A stretch of 64,000 nucleotides of DNA from Streptomyces viridiviolaceus (GTDB lineage: Bacteria; Actinomycetota; Actinomycetes; Streptomycetales; Streptomycetaceae). The DNA lies in NCBI RefSeq assembly GCF_014650995.1, contig NZ_BMWA01000006.1:124891-188890 (forward strand), given 5' to 3'. Of this stretch, positions 60,197-64,000 are shown piece after piece. The notes under the pieces were generated by a model. The model did no database searches. It was not told the DNA's origin and saw nothing but the letters and a program-made list of their open reading frames with translations. Numbering within the stretch: position 1 is the stretch's first letter; each line of letters begins with the position of its first letter. The translations under genes and the position numbers were made by a program.

Positions 60197-61105
60197 GTGG
60201 TGCTGGTGTTGTCGGAAGAGGTGCGGGAGGCGATCGGCGCACGTCGCCCCGTGGTCGCCCTGGAATCCACGATCATCGCGCACGGGCTGCCACGCCCGCG
60301 CAATCTGCTGGTGGCCCGCGAACTGGAGGAGACGGTACGGCAGGAGGGTGCCGTACCGGCGACGATCGCCGTGCTGGACGGGCGGCCGCACGTCGGCCTG
60401 GACAAGGAGCAGCTGGAACGGGTCGCGAACGAGGACGGCATCCGCAAACTGGGGCACCGCGATCTTCCGCTCTCGGTCGCCTCAGGTGCGAGCGGGGCGA
60501 CCACGGTGTCGGCGACCGCCCTGCTGGCCGCCCAGGCGGGCGTCCGCGTCTTCGCGACCGGCGGGCTCGGCGGGGTGCACCGGGAGTGGACGGTGACGCA
60601 GGACGAGTCGGCGGACCTGGGCCTGCTGGCACGCACTCGCATCACGGTGGTGTGCGCGGGCGTGAAGTCGATCCTGGACGTGCCTGCCACCCTGCAGCGC
60701 CTGGAGACGCTGGGCGTCGCGGTGGCCGGTTACGGCACGGACCGCTTCCCCGGCTTCTACCTGTCCGACTCGGGGCTCCCGGTGGACTGGACGCTGCACA
60801 GCCCACAGCAGGTGGCGGAGGTCATGCGGGCGCAGGACGCGCTCGGCGGGCCGGAGTCGGCGCTGATCGTCGCCAACCCCGTCCCACGGGAGGAGCAGCT
60901 CGATCCGGCGCTGCACGCGCGGGTGCTCGCGGACGCTCTGCGGGCGTGCGAGGAGCAGGGGGTGTCGGGCCAGGCGGTCACGCCGTTCCTGCTCGACCAT
61001 CTGGTGCGGCACACGGACGGGGCCTCGCTGCGCGCCAACCTGGCCGCGGTGCGCGGCAACGTACGGCTGGCGGCCCGCGTCGCGGCGGCCTGGGCCGGCG
61101 CGTGA
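60197..61105 (+). CDS. psuG: Pseudouridine-5'-phosphate glycosidase
   Basis: A 302-residue PsuG/IndA-family enzyme splitting pseudouridine 5'-phosphate into uracil and ribose 5-phosphate. Conserved blocks: PVVALESTIIAHGLPRPRNL, ATIAVLDGRPHVGL, LASGASGATTVSAT-type core and ATGGLGGVHR with VCAGVKSILDVPATLQRLET. GTG 60197 has AGGAGG at ideal spacing. The stop overlaps the kinase start by 4 bp, giving a two-gene pseudouridine salvage unit. Confidence 0.93.
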   Translation: MVLVLSEEVREAIGARRPVVALESTIIAHGLPRPRNLLVARELEETVRQEGAVPATIAVLDGRPHVGLDKEQLERVANEDGIRKLGHRDLPLSVASGASGATTVSATALLAAQAGVRVFATGGLGGVHREWTVTQDESADLGLLARTRITVVCAGVKSILDVPATLQRLETLGVAVAGYGTDRFPGFYLSDSGLPVDWTLHSPQQVAEVMRAQDALGGPESALIVANPVPREEQLDPALHARVLADALRACEEQGVSGQAVTPFLLDHLVRHTDGASLRANLAAVRGNVRLAARVAAAWAGA

Positions 61106-62016
61106 CGGCGGCACCGGGCGGCGCGCTGCTGGTGGTCGGGGACGTCATCACGGACGTCGTCGCCCGGCACCGGGGCCCCCTGGCCACGGGCACCGACACG
61201 GCCGCCTCGATCCGGCGGCTGCCGGGCGGGGCGGGCGCCAACGTGGCCTGCTGGGCCGCGTACGCGGGGTGCGAGGACGTGCGGCTGCTCGGACGGGTCG
61301 GTGCGGACGCGGCGGCCTGGCACGAGCGTGAGCTGGTGGCCCGCGGTGTGCGGCCCCTGCTGGTCGTCGACGCCGCCGCGCCGACGGGGACGGTGATCTG
61401 CCTGGTCGACACGGGCGACTCGGCCGAGCGGACGTTCCTCACGGACAGCGGGGCTTCGCTGCGGCTCGCCCCCGGCGACTGGTCGGACGCGCTGCTCGAC
61501 GGCGTGGCACGGCTGCACCTGTCGGGCTACCTCCTGTTCTCCGGGGCGAGTCGCGCGCTGGTGGCGCTCGCCCTGAGGTCGGCACGCGCGCGTGGGGTGC
61601 CGGTGAGCCTGGACCCGGCCTCGGCGGGGTTCCTGACGGAGCTGGGCGTCGGCCGTTTCCTGGCCCTCGTCGAAGGGGTGGACGTCCTGCTGCCCAGCAG
61701 GGACGAGGCATGCCTGCTCACCGGGCTGCCCGATGCGGAGGACGCCGCCGCCAAGCTGAGCCGGCATGTCCCGCTGGTGGTCGCCAAGCGGGGCCAGGAG
61801 GGCGCGCTGGTGGCCCGTTCCGGCACCGTGTGCGCGCGTGTCCCGGCCGCCCCGGCGGCGCCCCGGGACAGCACGGGCGCCGGTGACGCCTTCACCGGTG
61901 CCTTCCTCGCCGCTCTGATCGCGGGGGCGGAACCGGAGGACGCGGCGGTGGCGGGGTGCCGGGCGGGGGCGCTGGCGGTCGGTCGGGTGGGCGGGAGACC
62001 TCCCCGGGAGGGCTGA
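61102..62016 (+). CDS. PfkB-family kinase, probable pseudouridine kinase
   Basis: A 304-residue ribokinase-fold kinase (VVGDVITDVVARHRG, PGGAGANVACWAAYAG, and the catalytic DSTGAGDAFTGAFLAAL). Coupling by a GTGA overlap to psuG makes pseudouridine the most likely substrate, since PsuK makes the substrate of PsuG; the call rests on context. The last ten residues (GRVGGRPPREG) are non-conserved. Confidence 0.88.
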   Translation: MTAAPGGALLVVGDVITDVVARHRGPLATGTDTAASIRRLPGGAGANVACWAAYAGCEDVRLLGRVGADAAAWHERELVARGVRPLLVVDAAAPTGTVICLVDTGDSAERTFLTDSGASLRLAPGDWSDALLDGVARLHLSGYLLFSGASRALVALALRSARARGVPVSLDPASAGFLTELGVGRFLALVEGVDVLLPSRDEACLLTGLPDAEDAAAKLSRHVPLVVAKRGQEGALVARSGTVCARVPAAPAAPRDSTGAGDAFTGAFLAALIAGAEPEDAAVAGCRAGALAVGRVGGRPPREG

Positions 62017-62193
62017 CCTCGCGGGGCGGCCGACCTCCGCGGGACGGCCGCCCCGCAACCGCCCGTCCACAGGCGGGAACAAAGCGGAACATTCCGTTCC
62101 CACAGGCTTGTCCGGCGCCCGCGCGGAACTGGCAGACTGGCGCGCCAAGGCGCGGGAAGCACAGCGCGAGGGGACCCACGCGAGGAGATCCAG

Positions 62194-63321
62194 ATGTCCA
62201 TGGCAGGGAATCTGCGGAAGGTCACGGGCCTCGGCAGGGTCGGCGGCCTCCGCAAGGTGGCACGGCTGGCCCGTCGGCGCCCGCGTGTCGACCTGAGCCA
62301 CCCTGCCCGCTCCCCGCTGGGTTCCTCGGTGGTGAACTGCGTGACCTACCGGGACGGTGTCCGCACCCCCGCGGGCGGCGATCCGGTCGACGCCGTGGAG
62401 CGGATGCGCAAGCGCGGCACCGGATTCGTCTGGCTGGGCCTGCACGAGCCGACGGACCAGGAGTTCGCGGGCATCGCGGAGCTGTTCGACCTGCACCCGC
62501 TGGCGGTGGAGGACGCGATCGAGGCTCACCAGCGCCCGAAGGTGGAGCGGTACGGCGAGACGCTCTTCGCGGTCTTCAAGACCGTCTGCTACGTCGAGCA
62601 CGACGAGCTCACCGCCACGAGCGAGGTGGTGAACACCGGCGAGATCATGGTGTTCGTCGGCCAGGACTTCGTGGTCACCGTGCGGCACGGGCGGCACGGC
62701 TCGCTGGGCCCGTTGCGCGAGGAGCTGGAGTCCGACCCCGAGCAGCTCGCCAAGGGGCCGTCGTCGGTGCTGCACGCGATCGCGGACCACGTGGTCGACG
62801 ACTTCCTGACCGTCATCGACGCGGTTCACGCGGACATCGACCAGGTCGAGACCGACGTGTTCGCGGAGAACGGCGCACGGGTCGACCCGGGGCGGATCTA
62901 CCAGCTCAAGCGCGAACTCCTCGAGCTGAAGCGGGCGGTGGTGCCGCTCGGCCGACCGCTGGAGGAGCTGGCGACCCGGCCGGTCCGGGTGATCGACCCG
63001 GAGATACAGGCCTACTTCCGCGACGTCGCGGACCACCTGCTGCGGGCCACCGAGCAGATCGCCGCGTTCGACGAACTGCTCAACTCCATCCTCCAGGCGC
63101 ATCTCGCCCAGGTCACGGTCGCGCAGAACGCGGACATGCGGAAGATCACTGCCTGGGCCGCGATCGTCGCCGTGCCGACGATGGTCTGCGGGGTGTACGG
63201 CATGAACTTCGACCACATGCCGGAGCTGCGCTGGCGATACGGCTACGCACTGGTCATCGGCGTCATATCGGTCGCCTGCCTGGTACTGCACCGGGGCTTC
63301 CGGCGCAACGGCTGGCTCTGA
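62194..63321 (+). CDS. corA: CorA-family magnesium/cobalt transporter
   Basis: A 375-residue CorA-like channel. The large cytoplasmic domain (FVWLGLHEPTDQEFAGIAEL, HPLAVEDAIEAHQRPKVERY) precedes two C-terminal helices; the pore signature GMNF follows helix 1 (MVCGVYGMNFDHMPEL). ATG 62194 has CGAGGAG upstream. No M-box riboswitch is visible. A nested inverted repeat (GGGAAC...GTTCCC at 62075-62101 with CGGAACATTCCG inside) lies about 95 nt before the gene and could be an operator. Confidence 0.94.
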   Translation: MSMAGNLRKVTGLGRVGGLRKVARLARRRPRVDLSHPARSPLGSSVVNCVTYRDGVRTPAGGDPVDAVERMRKRGTGFVWLGLHEPTDQEFAGIAELFDLHPLAVEDAIEAHQRPKVERYGETLFAVFKTVCYVEHDELTATSEVVNTGEIMVFVGQDFVVTVRHGRHGSLGPLREELESDPEQLAKGPSSVLHAIADHVVDDFLTVIDAVHADIDQVETDVFAENGARVDPGRIYQLKRELLELKRAVVPLGRPLEELATRPVRVIDPEIQAYFRDVADHLLRATEQIAAFDELLNSILQAHLAQVTVAQNADMRKITAWAAIVAVPTMVCGVYGMNFDHMPELRWRYGYALVIGVISVACLVLHRGFRRNGWL

Positions 63322-63344
63322 GGGGGACAGCGGGTTCCGGTGGA

Positions 63345-63977
63345 TCAGCCGTTCCACGCCGGATGACGCGGGTCGTCGGCTCGCACCAGGACGTCCGCGG
63401 TGCCGGAGGGGTCGGTCTCCTCCTGGTAGCGCTCGAAGGCGGGCAGGGTCCAGTGGTCCGCCTCGGGGGTGCGGCGGCGCAGCGCGCCCGGGCCGAGCAG
63501 CACGTGGACGCTCAGATCGAAGGGGAACCAGTGGCGCAGGAGGAAGGGCCCGTGCATCAGCAGCACCCCGCCCGGCGGGAGGCGGACGTAGGCGCTGCGC
63601 GTGGCGCGGTCGGTGGCCGGATCCCACAGGTCGGGCAGGACGCGTCCGTCACCGCCGGGTTCGAGGGGGCCGAAGACCTCGCGCCACAGGGCGGCGGTGT
63701 CGTACCAGCCCTGGTAGTACGCCTCCAGGTCCTGGCGTCCGTATTCGAGACGGAGCGAGGCGGGGCGCAGGAAGCCCTCCGTCCCGACCACCAGGGAGGG
63801 ACGTCCGCGTCGGCGCAGCGCCTCGCAGACCCGTTCGGCCAGGTCTCCCGGGCGGGCGGCCGGGGCCCCGTCGAAGGCGACCCGCGGCCAGGCGCCGCCG
63901 TCGGCCGGCTCCAGGTCGAGCAGGCGCTCGGCGAGCAGGTCTCCGAGCCGTTCCCAGGTGATCGCTTCCAGTCGCAC
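63345..63977 (-). CDS. Uridine kinase-like P-loop protein
   Basis: A 210-residue protein resembling the uridine kinase/phosphoribulokinase group (RVAFDGAPAARPGDLAERVC at the P-loop site, YYQGWYDTAALWREVF, LPPGGVLLMHGPFLLRHWFP). The P-loop lacks a clear GKS/T (GAPAARPGD), so catalysis is uncertain; annotated relatives are also called uridine kinase. GTG 63977 is chosen from the frame; the promoter lies near the window edge. Next to a pseudouridine salvage pair, a pyrimidine role is plausible but unproven. Confidence 0.75.
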   Translation of the reverse strand: MRLEAITWERLGDLLAERLLDLEPADGGAWPRVAFDGAPAARPGDLAERVCEALRRRGRPSLVVGTEGFLRPASLRLEYGRQDLEAYYQGWYDTAALWREVFGPLEPGGDGRVLPDLWDPATDRATRSAYVRLPPGGVLLMHGPFLLRHWFPFDLSVHVLLGPGALRRRTPEADHWTLPAFERYQEETDPSGTADVLVRADDPRHPAWNG

Positions 63978-64000
63978 AGGGCCATGATGCGTCAGCCGTG

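Noticed and set aside
62017..62193. M-box magnesium riboswitch before corA
   Set aside because: The 177-bp spacer lacks the conserved M-box segments and is mostly needed for a promoter and short leader.

Overview
The window is a high-GC chromosomal segment with GC-rich third codon positions, GTG and TTG starts, dense 4-bp gene overlaps and many leaderless promoters. It carries whiA, a paralogue of RNA polymerase-binding protein RbpA, mycothiol-dependent and MHYT-domain proteins and the oxidative pentose phosphate cluster with opcA. Together these point to Streptomyces. The gene order matches what I recall of the core chromosome of S. coelicolor around SCO1919-SCO1970; this is from memory and was not checked. 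No transposase, phage gene, CRISPR array, rRNA or tRNA was seen, so this is core rather than accessory DNA.

Layout. (1) 1-1.3 kb: a 45-bp tandem repeat at the window edge, then an SMR efflux pump and its TetR regulator. (2) 1.4-8 kb: the suf iron-sulfur assembly operon (sufR-sufB-sufD-Rieske ferredoxin-sufC-sufS-sufU-sufT), almost every junction overlapping by 4 bp, with a SufR-type operator at the start of sufR. (3) 8-14.4 kb: an AAC(3)-family acetyltransferase, an ABC exporter, heme A and heme O synthases (ctaA, ctaB) and an amidohydrolase. (4) 14.7-28.3 kb: central carbon metabolism (tkt-tal-zwf-opcA-pgl, then pgi, tpiA, pgk, gap) with secG and an RbpA-family gene between. (5) 28.5-36.8 kb: a secreted zinc carboxypeptidase and the uvrC-rapZ-yvcK-whiA operon. 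(6) 37-42.6 kb: a DNA-binding-like protein, a Tat-type Rieske lipoprotein, a LacI regulator with a sugar kinase, an XRE regulator and YceI. (7) 42.6-64 kb: uvrA, a maleylpyruvate isomerase-like enzyme, a metallo-beta-lactamase-fold enzyme, aroQ, an MFS transporter, a cation/proton antiporter, TerC under a yybP-ykoY riboswitch, two TerD-family genes, uvrB, an MHYT protein, a glycerophosphodiesterase, ogt, a VOC protein, a psuG-kinase pair, corA and a uridine kinase-like gene.

The strongest regulatory signal is a shared promoter architecture, TTGTCRGTG-N8-TANNNT, in front of uvrA, uvrB, uvrC, ogt and terD. This is the PafBC (RecA-independent DNA damage) promoter known from mycobacteria. All four DNA repair genes here carry it, terD is a predicted extra member, and uvrC passes it to rapZ, yvcK and the sporulation regulator whiA. 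The second is a structured leader before the RbpA-family gene, with a 12-nt anti-Shine-Dalgarno complement and a 12-bp inverted repeat. The third is a readable Mn riboswitch before terC, whose 3' helix strand can alternatively mask the ribosome binding site.
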